DNA from: SHYR01 sp034406555
GTDB taxonomy: Bacteria; Chloroflexota; Dehalococcoidia; UBA2979
Direction: 5' to 3'
NCBI GenBank assembly: GCA_034406555.1
Contig: DASCRM010000059.1
Coordinates: forward strand, 1-16,436
Length of the DNA stretch: 16,436 nt
Part shown: one piece after another, positions 1 through 7,314 of the stretch
How the letters are laid out: each line of letters begins with the position of its first letter
How positions within the stretch are numbered: position 1 is the stretch's first letter
The notes under the pieces: generated by a model
The model's database searches: none
The model's input: only the letters and a program-made list of their open reading frames with translations
What the model was told of the DNA's origin: nothing
Program-made: the position numbers and the translations under genes

Positions 1-289
1 CATCAGCCGCGAACGATAATCTTCGGTGCGGCCTTGGAGCCGATCAGCGGAACCAGGCGCGGTGCTGATCACGTTTAGAGGATGGAAGATCAGCCTCCGC
101 GGCGCTCGCGATGAGGGCGGGACTGTGACTCGTCATCAATCTGCAATGGCTGAATCCTCCTCGCTCTGGCAACCCGTCTCGTGTCTCCATTATCGCTGCT
201 GGTCACGGCCCGCGAAGGACCAGATGTCCCGGACGAGGCGGGATTGAAGCCTGCTGAATTAGCAGCAGTCCGTTGTCTGGTCAGAACTG
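1..289. other. gene-free stretch downstream of ftsK
   Basis: No convincing gene is seen on either strand. The short open frames here lack a credible ribosome binding site and resemble no family I recognise. Base composition looks somewhat less GC-rich than the coding blocks. The only structure noted is a short inverted repeat just past the ftsK stop, listed separately. The stretch may be the far end of an intergenic region belonging to the next locus to the left. Confidence 0.5.
251..268 (-). terminator. weak hairpin downstream of ftsK
   Basis: On the minus strand CTGCTG and CAGCAG form a 6-bp stem around a 6-nt loop (CTAATT), about 22 nt after the ftsK stop. No T-tract follows, so this is not a canonical intrinsic terminator. 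It is the only candidate 3' end structure seen for the long minus-strand gene run. Confidence 0.25.
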
Positions 290-2746
290 TTAGCTGAGCG
301 GCTCCGCAGGGTCGTTCGGCGGAAACTCGCGGCCCGGGATCGCCGGCGCCGGTTCGGCCAGCGCCTGCCGGGTGGAGCCGCCAGGCTCGGACGGTCCGAT
401 TAGGCCTCGCTCCTCCAGGTCATCCATGATCCTCGCCGCGCGCGGGTAGCCGATGCGCAGCCGCCGTTGGAGTAGCGAGGTGGAAATGCGGTTGGTCTCG
501 CGAGCCAGCGTCAGCGCCTTCTGCAGCATCGGGTCGTCCGACTGTTCCTCTTCGTCCGCGGCCTCTGCCGCCTCCTCGACCTGCCGCTCGCCCTCGCGTA
601 GCAGTTCGTCGTGCTTCTCCGGCTCGAGGTCGTCGAAGCGCTCGCTCGTCCAGAACGAGACGATCGCGTCGGTCTCATCGTCTGAGACGTAAACTCCCTG
701 TAGCCGCTTCGGCTTCTGCGAGTCGGTCGCGAGGTAGAGCATGTCGCCCTTGCCGAGCAGCTTCTCGGCGCCGCCCTGATCGATCACCGTGCGCGAGTCG
801 ACCTGCGAGGCGACGGAGAAGGCGACGCGGGTCGGGAAGTTCGCCTTGATCAGCCCCGTCACCACATCGACCGACGGGCGCTGGGTCGCGATCACGAGGT
901 GGATGCCGGTCGCTCTCGCGAGCTGGGCGAGCCGCACAATCTGGCGCTCCACCTGGAACGGGTTGGCCAGCATCACGTCGGCCAGCTCATCGACGACCAC
1001 GACCCAGTAGGGCAGGGGGCGGCCGCCGGACTGCTCGTTGAAGCGCTTGAAGTCGCGTACGCCGGCTTTCGCGAAGCGCCGGTAGCGCGACTCCATCTCG
1101 TTGATCACCGCCTGCAACGCGCCTCGGATCCTGTCGATGTCGACGACGATCTCAGAGAAGGCGAGGTGCGGGATGTTGCCGAAAGGGGTGAGCTCCACTC
1201 GCTTCGGGTCGATCAGGATGAACCGCAACTGCTCCGGTGAGTAGTTCATCAGCAGGCTGATGATGATCGAGTTCAGACAGACCGACTTGCCGGAGCCCGT
1301 CGCACCAGCGATCAGCAGGTGCGGCATGCTCGCGAGGTCTGGCACGGCCGATTCGCCCGTGACGCCGGTGCCCAGCGCGATCGGCAGTGAGCCCTTTTCC
1401 GCGGCCTTCTTGTAGGCCGGAGATTCCAACATGTCGCGCAGCGCGACGGTCGTCTTCGTGATGTTCGGGACCTCGATGCCTAGAATCTGCTTGCCCGGCA
1501 CCGGTGCCTCAATGCGCAGTGCCGGGGCAGCGAGGGCGAGGGCGAGGTCGTTCTGGAGCGCAGTGATGCGGTTGACGCGCACGCGTGTACGGGAGACCTC
1601 AACCTCTGTCGTGCGCTGCTGGCCGTTGTCGTCAATGACAGCCTTCCCGTTGGCGTCCCGTTCGATCACTGTGCGTGTCTTGATGTCCCAGCCGGGCTCG
1701 ATGCCGAACTGCGTGACAGCCGGACCCTCGTTGGTCTGAGTCACCTTCGCGTTGACACCGAAGGAGGCGAGTGTCTCCTCGATCACGCGGGCACGGTAGT
1801 CGCTGTTCAGCATGCCGCTCGATGCCTGCAAGCCCTCGTTCAGCAGGTCGATTGGCGGAAGTTGCCAGCCGTCGCTGGAGTGTCGCCAGGCCTCGGCGGC
1901 CGTCTCCATGTCCATCGGGATCTGGGTGACGGTCTCGTCCTCTTCCTCCTCTGCGTCGTCCTCCTCGAACGGTCGCGCGGGCTGCTCGGCACCTTCGATC
2001 TCCGCCTCGATGTTCTCCGCGAGCGCGGCTGGCTCGGCGGGGGCCTCTGAGGGCGCTACGGGGTGGAGGAGGGGGAACTCCTGGTCGTACTCGCTGGCGC
2101 TCTCGCTGCGTCGTCGTCGCAGCGAGGCGAAGCCGCGCCCGATGGCGCGGTGCAGGCCCGGCTGCCAGAGTGCGGCCAGTCCGCGGCCGGCCGCACGCGG
2201 CATCGCGCGCAGCATCGTCGCGGTGGTGCGCGGCCAGAGCAGCGTGAAGCCCAGCGGCAATGTGAACGCCCACGCCAGCATCGCCAGGCCGTTAGCGGTC
2301 AGGCGGCGTCCGAGATCGCCGCCCGCCGACTGCACCGCGAGGTCGACCGTGCCGACCTCCCCAGCGGGATACCAGCGACCAAGCGGCCCGGCGGCGAGCA
2401 CGAGCAGGACGCCGATGCCGAGCACGTGGCGACGGTGGCGACCCAGCCATGCGCCGCGGCGCAGCGCCAGCACCGCACCGAAGAACGCCACGACGAGTAC
2501 GAGCGTGAAGGCGTGCAGGCCGAGCCCTCGCACGATCGCATCGCGTGCGTCGTCGAGGACCGAGGCGAGCGGCAGCAGCATGGGCAGTGCGGCAAAAGCG
2601 AACACGACGAGCGCCGTCCCCACCATCTCCGGCCGGAAGAGGAAACGACCGATCGTGAGGATGTCAGGGATCGAAGCAGAACGCGCGCTTCCGCGCTTGC
2701 CGCCCGTACGACGGGTCTTGTTAGGGCGAGACTTTGTTCGAGCCAT
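290..2746 (-). CDS. ftsK: DNA translocase FtsK/SpoIIIE
   Basis: This is a membrane-anchored hexameric dsDNA pump that moves chromosome termini through the division septum. The 818-residue product has a basic N-terminus, about four hydrophobic segments within roughly residues 40-175, and an acidic low-complexity linker (about 215-285). The alpha/beta RecA-like motor follows, with Walker A GATGSGKS at 481-488 and Walker B VVVVDE at 582-587, then the ATQRP motif near 620. The C-terminus holds a winged-helix gamma domain (about 737-795) of the kind that reads orientation signals. ATG at 2746 is chosen because AGGAG lies 9 nt upstream. A TTG at 2755 directly abuts that motif and is unlikely. An extra stretch of about 35 charged residues (about 356-392) sits in the alpha domain. 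It is last in the minus-strand run, 64 bp after the RNase J gene. Confidence 0.96.
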   Translation of the reverse strand: MARTKSRPNKTRRTGGKRGSARSASIPDILTIGRFLFRPEMVGTALVVFAFAALPMLLPLASVLDDARDAIVRGLGLHAFTLVLVVAFFGAVLALRRGAWLGRHRRHVLGIGVLLVLAAGPLGRWYPAGEVGTVDLAVQSAGGDLGRRLTANGLAMLAWAFTLPLGFTLLWPRTTATMLRAMPRAAGRGLAALWQPGLHRAIGRGFASLRRRRSESASEYDQEFPLLHPVAPSEAPAEPAALAENIEAEIEGAEQPARPFEEDDAEEEEDETVTQIPMDMETAAEAWRHSSDGWQLPPIDLLNEGLQASSGMLNSDYRARVIEETLASFGVNAKVTQTNEGPAVTQFGIEPGWDIKTRTVIERDANGKAVIDDNGQQRTTEVEVSRTRVRVNRITALQNDLALALAAPALRIEAPVPGKQILGIEVPNITKTTVALRDMLESPAYKKAAEKGSLPIALGTGVTGESAVPDLASMPHLLIAGATGSGKSVCLNSIIISLLMNYSPEQLRFILIDPKRVELTPFGNIPHLAFSEIVVDIDRIRGALQAVINEMESRYRRFAKAGVRDFKRFNEQSGGRPLPYWVVVVDELADVMLANPFQVERQIVRLAQLARATGIHLVIATQRPSVDVVTGLIKANFPTRVAFSVASQVDSRTVIDQGGAEKLLGKGDMLYLATDSQKPKRLQGVYVSDDETDAIVSFWTSERFDDLEPEKHDELLREGERQVEEAAEAADEEEQSDDPMLQKALTLARETNRISTSLLQRRLRIGYPRAARIMDDLEERGLIGPSEPGGSTRQALAEPAPAIPGREFPPNDPAEPLS

Positions 2747-2760
2747 GAGACTCAACTCCT
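2747..2760 (-). promoter_or_regulatory. ribosome binding site fixing ftsK start
   Basis: On the minus strand AGGAG (2756-2760) lies 9 nt before ATG at 2746. It immediately abuts the alternative TTG at 2755, which it argues against. Confidence 0.75.
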
Positions 2761-2765
2761 CGTAC

Positions 2766-2790
2766 GGACGCCTGCGTCCCGCCAGGGCGG
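2766..2790 (-). other. tandem hairpins in rnj-ftsK gap
   Basis: Two small GC-rich inverted repeats sit side by side between the RNase J stop and the ftsK ribosome binding site. One is GGACG-CCTG-CGTCC (2766-2779). The other is CCGC-CAGG-GCGG (2779-2790). A competing longer pairing of GGACG with CGTCC at 2792-2796 is also possible. There is no T-tract. They may be an mRNA processing or stability element, or chance in GC-rich DNA. Confidence 0.3.
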
Positions 2791-2810
2791 ACGTCCTCGA
2801 TGGTGCTGAA

Positions 2811-4466
2811 CTACACCTCCATCATCACAGGAAGCACGAGCGGGCGACGATGCGTCCGCTTGTACAAATATGATGCGATCTCATCTTTCAGCGCAGTGTG
2901 GATCGCTGTCCAGTCCACCGGGTCGTCTTCGCCCCCCAGTTTGTCGGTGACGAACTGCTGCACACCGCTCATCAGGTCCGGCTCGGCGTCCGGGCCGACG
3001 AAGCCGTGTGACATCACCTCTGGCGCTCGTACGAGCTTGCCGGTGCGCCGGTTCACCGCCGCCACGACGACGAGCATGCCGTCGCTCGCGAGGTGCGCGC
3101 GGTCGCGCAGCAGAATCTGGTTCACGTCGCCGATGCCGAGGCCGTCGACGTAGACGTAGTCAGCCGGGACGGCCTCCTGGCCGGTCACGGCACCGTCCTC
3201 ATCGATCTCCAGCACGTCGCCGTCCGTCAGTACGAAGGCGTTCTCTGCCGCCATGCCCAGCTCCATTGCCAGCTCCGCGTGCCTCACCAGGTGGCGATAT
3301 TCGCCGTGGATCCCCAGGAAGTAGCGAGCGTTCACGATGCGATGGACGATCTTCAACTCCTCGATCGCCGCGTGCCCGCGCACGTGGACGTCCGAGATGC
3401 GGTTGTAGATCACCTTCGCACCGGAGGCGAAGAGCGTGTCGATGTTGCGGTAGACGAGCTTCTCGTTCCCGGGGACCGGGTTCGAGGAGAGGATCACGGT
3501 GTCGTCCTCATGGATCGTGATGTGCTGGTGGTTGCCGTTGGCGATACGGGTGAGGGCGGCGGTCGGTTCGCCCTGTGAGCCGGTGCAGATGATCACCGTC
3601 TTCGCGTCCGGGTGGTCGTGCATCTCGCGCACGTTCAGCAGCACGCCGTCCGGGACCTTCAGGTAGCCGGCCTCGCGAGCCATCTTCACGTTGTTCTCCA
3701 TCGAGCGGCCGGTGACGAAGACGCGGCGGTCGTAGCGAACGGCCGCATCCAGCACCATCTGCACGCGCGAGATCAACGAGGCAAAGGTCGTGACGATCAC
3801 GCGCCCGGGTGCATCGCCGATCGAACGGTCGAGCACCTCGCCGACTCGCTGCTCGGACGGTGTGTAACCCTCGATTTCGACGTAGGTAGAGTCCGCGGCT
3901 AGCAGCAGCACGCCTTCGTTACCCAGTTCGGCGAGCCGACCGAGGTCGGTGTGCTGACCCATCGGCGGGGTGTGGTCGATCTTGAAGTCGCCGGTGTGGA
4001 CGATCGGGCCGAGCGGGGTCTGGATGATCAGCCCGGCGGCGTCCGGTATCGAGTGCGAGACGGAGAAGAATTCGACGCTGAAGGTGCCAACGGTGATCAC
4101 CGTGCCGGGCTCGGCAACAGTCACGTGTGTCTCGTTGAGTAGCTTGTGCTCCTTCAGCTTCACCTCGACCAGCCCGCGGGTCAGGCGAGTGCAGTAGACG
4201 GGGACGTTGACGGCCTTCAGCAGGAACGAGAGCCCGCCGATGTGGTCCTCGTGCCCGTGGGTGAGGAAGATGCCCTTCAGCTTTTCCACGTTGTCCATGA
4301 TGTAGCTGATCTCGGGAATCACGAGGTCGACGCCGAGCATCTCCTGCTCCGGGAACATGATCCCCGCGTCCACGACGATCATGTCGTCGCCGTACTCGTA
4401 CAGCATCATGTTGCGGCCGATTTCGCCTAGGCCGCCGAGCGGGATCACGCGCAGTGACGGGCTCAT
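2811..4466 (-). CDS. rnj: ribonuclease J (metallo-beta-lactamase / beta-CASP)
   Basis: This is a cytoplasmic RNase with 5'-3' exo- and endonuclease activity for rRNA maturation and mRNA decay, typical of bacteria lacking RNase E-centred decay. The 551-residue product is the usual family length. It opens with the N-terminal signature PLGGLGEIGRN. The zinc motif HGHEDH is at 70-75, followed by VSHSIPDA (136-143) and HTGDFK (157-162). The beta-CASP region includes VTGRSMENN near 252, then CTGSQGEP and SSNPVPGNE, and HVRGHA and GIHGEYRHL near the end of the catalytic core. ATG at 4466 is chosen because AGGGG lies 8 nt upstream and homologues start at this point. An upstream in-frame extension would run into the UDG gene. 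It lies 31 bp after the UDG gene and is probably co-transcribed with it. Confidence 0.96.
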   Translation of the reverse strand: MSPSLRVIPLGGLGEIGRNMMLYEYGDDMIVVDAGIMFPEQEMLGVDLVIPEISYIMDNVEKLKGIFLTHGHEDHIGGLSFLLKAVNVPVYCTRLTRGLVEVKLKEHKLLNETHVTVAEPGTVITVGTFSVEFFSVSHSIPDAAGLIIQTPLGPIVHTGDFKIDHTPPMGQHTDLGRLAELGNEGVLLLAADSTYVEIEGYTPSEQRVGEVLDRSIGDAPGRVIVTTFASLISRVQMVLDAAVRYDRRVFVTGRSMENNVKMAREAGYLKVPDGVLLNVREMHDHPDAKTVIICTGSQGEPTAALTRIANGNHQHITIHEDDTVILSSNPVPGNEKLVYRNIDTLFASGAKVIYNRISDVHVRGHAAIEELKIVHRIVNARYFLGIHGEYRHLVRHAELAMELGMAAENAFVLTDGDVLEIDEDGAVTGQEAVPADYVYVDGLGIGDVNQILLRDRAHLASDGMLVVVAAVNRRTGKLVRAPEVMSHGFVGPDAEPDLMSGVQQFVTDKLGGEDDPVDWTAIHTALKDEIASYLYKRTHRRPLVLPVMMEV

Positions 4467-4497
4467 CGTGCCATCCCCTGCGTGCGCATCGAGCGCG

Positions 4498-5091
4498 CTA
4501 GTCCAGCCGGCTCTGCGGCGAGGAGAGATCCCCGCGGGCACGTTCGAGCAACTCCGGCAGGCGCGCGAAGTCGGCCAAAATCTCGCCTCGCAAACTGCCT
4601 CGATGGAGGGCGGCGGCGGGGTGGTACATCGGAATCACGTAGCGCCCATCGACTTGCTTCGGCTGTCCGTGCACGCGGCTGATCGTCGTACCGGAGAACC
4701 AGCGTGCCATCGAGAAGCGGCCCAGCGTCACGATCAGCTTCGGGTCGATGATCTCGATCTGACGGTCGAGGAACGGCTGGCAGGCATCGATCTCGATCTG
4801 CTTCGGGTCGAGGTTGTCGGGTGGCCGGCACTTCACGACGTTCGCGATGTAGACCGTCTCGCGTGAGAGCTCGACCGACGCCAATAGCTCGTCGAGGAAT
4901 TTGCCCGCCGGACCAATGAAGGGGAACCCTTGCTCGTCCTCGCGGGCACCGGGAGCCTCGCCGATCAGCATAATCTCGGCTGAGGCGGGCCCTGAACCAG
5001 GTACCGTCTGTGTCCGTCGCCGGGCGAGTTCGCAGTTCGGACAGTCGGCGATCTCCTCGTAGAGCTCGATCAGTGCAGGTTCACCGAACAC
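4498..5091 (-). CDS. udg: family 4 uracil-DNA glycosylase (4Fe-4S)
   Basis: This enzyme removes uracil from DNA, starting base-excision repair of deaminated cytosine. The 197-residue product fits family 4. It has GEAPGAREDE at 44-53 for the active-site and uracil pocket, the GFPFIGPAG region at 55-63, four cysteines (C17, C20, C88, C104) spaced as the [4Fe-4S] ligands, and MYHPAA at 155-160 as the second catalytic motif. The family is common in thermophiles and in several bacterial phyla. The start is GTG at 5091, preceded by GGGAGG about 6 nt upstream. It is the first gene after a 95-bp gap downstream of tatC that holds a plausible promoter, so it may head a udg-rnj-ftsK transcript. Confidence 0.95.
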   Translation of the reverse strand: MFGEPALIELYEEIADCPNCELARRRTQTVPGSGPASAEIMLIGEAPGAREDEQGFPFIGPAGKFLDELLASVELSRETVYIANVVKCRPPDNLDPKQIEIDACQPFLDRQIEIIDPKLIVTLGRFSMARWFSGTTISRVHGQPKQVDGRYVIPMYHPAAALHRGSLRGEILADFARLPELLERARGDLSSPQSRLD

Positions 5092-5098
5092 CGGCTAC

Positions 5099-5113
5099 CT
5101 CCCGATTGGGGAG
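5099..5113 (-). promoter_or_regulatory. hairpin overlapping the UDG ribosome binding site
   Basis: On the minus strand CTCCC-CAATC-GGGAG forms a 5-bp GC-rich stem. Its 3' arm contains most of the GGGAGG motif lying just before the GTG start at 5091. If it forms in the mRNA it would mask the ribosome binding site. Confidence 0.35.
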
Positions 5114-5121
5114 TCGCGTGA

Positions 5122-5150
5122 ATCGTAGCACCGCGCGGGAAGGGCAGCAA
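5122..5150 (-). promoter_or_regulatory. candidate promoter for udg-rnj-ftsK
   Basis: On the minus strand a -35-like TTGCTG (5150-5145) is 17 nt from TACGAT (5127-5122). The latter is preceded by TGC, which makes an extended -10. Transcription would begin about 25 nt before the UDG start. The same string GTGCTACGAT recurs before the DUF177 gene. Confidence 0.45.
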
Positions 5151-5182
5151 TCAGATTGCACACGCGCCTACGCAGTTAAGCA

Positions 5183-5194
5183 GTGATTAATCAC
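5183..5194. repeat. 12-bp perfect palindrome at the tatC stop
   Basis: GTGATTAATCAC reads the same on both strands and covers the tatC TAA stop. It could be an operator half-site pair for the downstream promoter, or chance. Confidence 0.25.
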
Positions 5195-5945
5195 GGCGTA
5201 CCAGCCATGCCAGTCCGATGCCGACGAAGTACAGCGCCACCATCGGGCCGGCGACGAGCGACTGCACGATTGGGTCGGGCGTCGGTGTCGCGACTGCCGA
5301 GAAGGCGAATGCGCCGACGATCGCGTAGCGCCAGAAGCCGATCAACATGCGAGCGCTCACGATTCTCATCTTGGCCAACCCCATCACGAGGATCGGCGTC
5401 TCGAATACGAACCCCATGATCAGCAGCAGCCGTGTCGTGAGATCGATGTAGTTCGTGATCGTCCAGTTGATCTCCGCGAAGTCCGCTCCGAATTTGCCCA
5501 GGAACCCGAACGCGAAGCGCAGCACGACGTAGTAGGCGAAGGCCAGCCCGACGACGAACGCGACCGACGCGCCGAACGCGATCGGGTAGACCCACTTCCG
5601 TTCGCCGCCATCGAGCGCAGGGTCGACGAACCTCAGCGTCTGGTAGACGACGACCGGCATGCCAAGCGCGAGCCCGCCGAGCAGTGCGATGCGGAAGTAC
5701 GCAACGATGTTTTCCATCGGCGCGATCGCCTGCAGTTTGAAGTCCGGGTTCTCCGTCAGTGCCGGTTCCTTCAGGAACTCGATCGTGGCGAACCCGACTG
5801 CGGGGACGAAGAAGACGATCATGCCCGCCATCACGGCGATCGCCATGATCGTCACGCGCTTGCGGAACTCCAGCAGATGGTCGAGCAGGCTCATCGAGCC
5901 GCCGCTGCGGGGATTGTCGTCCGGGGTCTGCACCGTGGTCGCCAC
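5187..5945 (-). CDS. tatC: Sec-independent translocase subunit TatC
   Basis: TatC is the polytopic membrane receptor for twin-arginine signal peptides and exports folded, often cofactor-bearing, proteins. The 252-residue product is the usual length. It has the N-terminal MSLLDHLLEFRKRV signature at 18-31, six hydrophobic segments, the periplasmic loop RFVDPALDGGERK at about 105-117, and FVFETP in the central region, where the conserved Glu of TatC falls. The annotated start is GTG at 5945, 5 nt after the TatA/B stop. An internal ATG at 5894 is an alternative because homologues often begin near there. It is coupled to the upstream TatA/B-type gene, forming a minimal Tat operon. Confidence 0.95.
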   Translation of the reverse strand: MATTVQTPDDNPRSGGSMSLLDHLLEFRKRVTIMAIAVMAGMIVFFVPAVGFATIEFLKEPALTENPDFKLQAIAPMENIVAYFRIALLGGLALGMPVVVYQTLRFVDPALDGGERKWVYPIAFGASVAFVVGLAFAYYVVLRFAFGFLGKFGADFAEINWTITNYIDLTTRLLLIMGFVFETPILVMGLAKMRIVSARMLIGFWRYAIVGAFAFSAVATPTPDPIVQSLVAGPMVALYFVGIGLAWLVRRD

Positions 5946-5950
5946 GGACG

Positions 5951-6466
5951 CTAGCTCTCTGTCGCGGCGGGGGGTGTCGTTGGCGATTCGTCCGCAACCG
6001 CCGCCGAGTCGCTGGCCGCAACCGCCTCGCTGGGTGGCGAGGCGGCCGATGAGACGACCGGGGCGGCGGACTGGCGGTAGGGAGACACGGGTTCTTCGGG
6101 CGCCGGGGCAGTCGAGGTTGGTGCGGGCGTCGAGTTCGTCGTCGGCGCGACCTCCGCGGCGTCTTTCGTCTCATCGCCGATCGCGTCCAGGTCGGCGCTG
6201 GTCTCCTTGAGCTGCGTCTCCATGTCTTCGCCGAGTTCGCGCACGACCTTCAGATCTTCGGTCTCTGCTCGCACCTCTTCCTCGATCTCATCGATCGCGG
6301 AGCGCACGTCCTTGGTGATGTCGGCGGTGTAGCGGCGGGCGATGCGGTACCAGCGACCGCTCTGCCGTGCGAGGTCGGGAAAACGCTGAGGCCCGACGAG
6401 CACCAGTGCGATCACAAAGACGAGGGCGGCCTCGGCTGCGCCGACGCCGAACAGTTCGGGTCCCAT
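5951..6466 (-). CDS. tatB: Tat translocase TatA/TatB-family protein
   Basis: This single-span component of the twin-arginine translocase works with the TatC encoded next to it. The 171-residue product has one N-terminal membrane helix (about 9-24), the conserved hinge GPQRFP at 25-30, and an amphipathic basic helix (about 31-46). A charged, probably coiled-coil stretch (about 47-103) follows, then a Pro/Ala/Ser/Thr-rich disordered tail to the end. Its length and long helical region are more TatB-like than TatA-like, but with no second copy in view it could serve either role. The start is ATG at 6466, with only a weak AGG upstream. It sits 94 bp after acpP, behind a strong hairpin. Confidence 0.88.
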   Translation of the reverse strand: MGPELFGVGAAEAALVFVIALVLVGPQRFPDLARQSGRWYRIARRYTADITKDVRSAIDEIEEEVRAETEDLKVVRELGEDMETQLKETSADLDAIGDETKDAAEVAPTTNSTPAPTSTAPAPEEPVSPYRQSAAPVVSSAASPPSEAVAASDSAAVADESPTTPPAATES

Positions 6467-6480
6467 GCCTAGAGATGATA

Positions 6481-6512
6481 CGCGCCGGTGAGTCTGATGG
6501 ACTCCCGGCGCG
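6481..6512. terminator. strong hairpin between acpP and tatB
   Basis: A 12-bp GC-rich stem is formed by CGCGCCG (6481-6487) with CGGCGCG (6506-6512) and GAGTC (6490-6494) with GACTC (6500-6504). The terminal loop is 5 nt, and a small internal loop (GT opposite C) separates the two helices. On the minus strand it lies about 50 nt after the acpP stop and 14 nt before the tatB start. There is no T-tract, so it may be a partial terminator or processing site rather than a classic intrinsic terminator. Confidence 0.5.
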
Positions 6513-6560
6513 CCCGTGCCGTGCGCACGTGATGCTCAACCAGTGCAGGTTCGGCGGAGA

Positions 6561-6824
6561 CTATGCGTCTGTGATGCCGAGGTCGTGCAGGTAGTCCAGC
6601 GTGTCTTGCACGGACTGAATCTTCTCTGCATCCTCGTCGGAAATCTCGAGTGCTAACTCGACGTCGTTACCGAATTCTTCTTCGATCGACATGATCAACT
6701 CGACGAGGTCGAGCGAGTCGGCATTGAGGTCATCGACGAACGAGGCGCTGGGGGTGACCTCTTCCTCCTCGACGCCAAGTTGTTCAACGATCAAACCGCG
6801 TACACGTTCGTAGACCGATGGCAT
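6561..6824 (-). CDS. acpP: acyl carrier protein
   Basis: ACP carries growing acyl chains on a phosphopantetheine arm in type II fatty acid synthesis. The 87-residue acidic product contains the DSLDLVEL motif with Ser37 as attachment site. It shows the typical helix I pattern (VEEEEVTPSASFVDDL) and the C-terminal EDAEKIQSV segment. About six extra residues (NDVELA, near 53-58) lie between EEEFG and the usual EISDEDAEKI, lengthening the loop before helix III. The start is ATG at 6824 with AGGAG 8 nt upstream. It is in the same run as fabD and fabG, 50 bp after nusB. Confidence 0.97.
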   Translation of the reverse strand: MPSVYERVRGLIVEQLGVEEEEVTPSASFVDDLNADSLDLVELIMSIEEEFGNDVELALEISDEDAEKIQSVQDTLDYLHDLGITDA

Positions 6825-6842
6825 CGCGTGGGCTCCTCTCGG

Positions 6843-6863
6843 TCCCCTGAATTGCTCAGGGGA
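6843..6863. other. perfect 8-bp hairpin in nusB-acpP gap
   Basis: TCCCCTGA (6843-6850) pairs exactly with TCAGGGGA (6856-6863) around a 5-nt loop. On the minus strand it lies 11 nt after the nusB stop and ends about 18 nt before the acpP start, just ahead of its AGGAG. No T-tract follows. It could protect the acpP mRNA 5' end or partly terminate nusB transcripts. Confidence 0.5.
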
Positions 6864-6874
6864 AGTGGGTGAAT

Positions 6875-7303
6875 TTAGTCATGGTCCGCCCCCTGAGTGG
6901 CCAGCGCGACAGCGCCGAGCACTCCGTTGACGAAGCGACCAGATGACTCTGCTCCGTATCCTTTGGCGATCTCAACGGCTTCGTTGATCGCAACCCGGAG
7001 CGGAGCGGCGCGATTATCGAAGAGCACTTCGAATATTGCAAGGCGCAGCACGTTACGGTCGACCGCAGCCATGTCTGCGAGTGGGAACGCGGACGCGTAT
7101 TGCGCGATCTCGGCATCGATGCCCTCGCGGTGCACCTGCACGCCTTCGACGAGGTGGCGGGCGAATTCCGCGCCATCCGCGGTCAGTCTGGCGACCTCGA
7201 TCTGGCGCTTTAGCGCCTCGGTTACATCGCGTCCTGAGACATCGGCCTCGTAGAGCGCCTGGAAGGCGGTGATGCGCGAACGTCTGCGCGGGCTGCCGCT
7301 CAC
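6875..7303 (-). CDS. nusB: transcription antitermination factor NusB
   Basis: NusB binds BoxA RNA with NusE (S10) and promotes antitermination of rRNA operons. The 142-residue all-helical product fits the family. It has the opening RRRSRITAFQALYEADV, the central DRNVLRLAIFEVL segment at about 82-94, and the C-terminal AINEAVEIAKGYG followed by SGRFVNGVLGAV at about 121-132. The start is GTG at 7303 with AGGTGG about 7 nt upstream, 11 nt after the fabG stop, so it is almost certainly co-transcribed. Its position between fabG and acpP is unusual. Confidence 0.95.
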   Translation of the reverse strand: MSGSPRRRSRITAFQALYEADVSGRDVTEALKRQIEVARLTADGAEFARHLVEGVQVHREGIDAEIAQYASAFPLADMAAVDRNVLRLAIFEVLFDNRAAPLRVAINEAVEIAKGYGAESSGRFVNGVLGAVALATQGADHD

Positions 7304-7314
7304 CAGCGCACCAC

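Noticed and set aside
26..247. Plus-strand open frame of 73 codons in the left gene-free stretch
   Set aside because: It has no ribosome binding site, its composition is Arg/Ser-rich and low-complexity-like, and it shows no recognisable motif.
1812..2873. Long plus-strand open frames antisense to ftsK
   Set aside because: They are Arg/Ser/Ala-rich shadow translations of the GC-rich ftsK N-terminal region, with no domain pattern.
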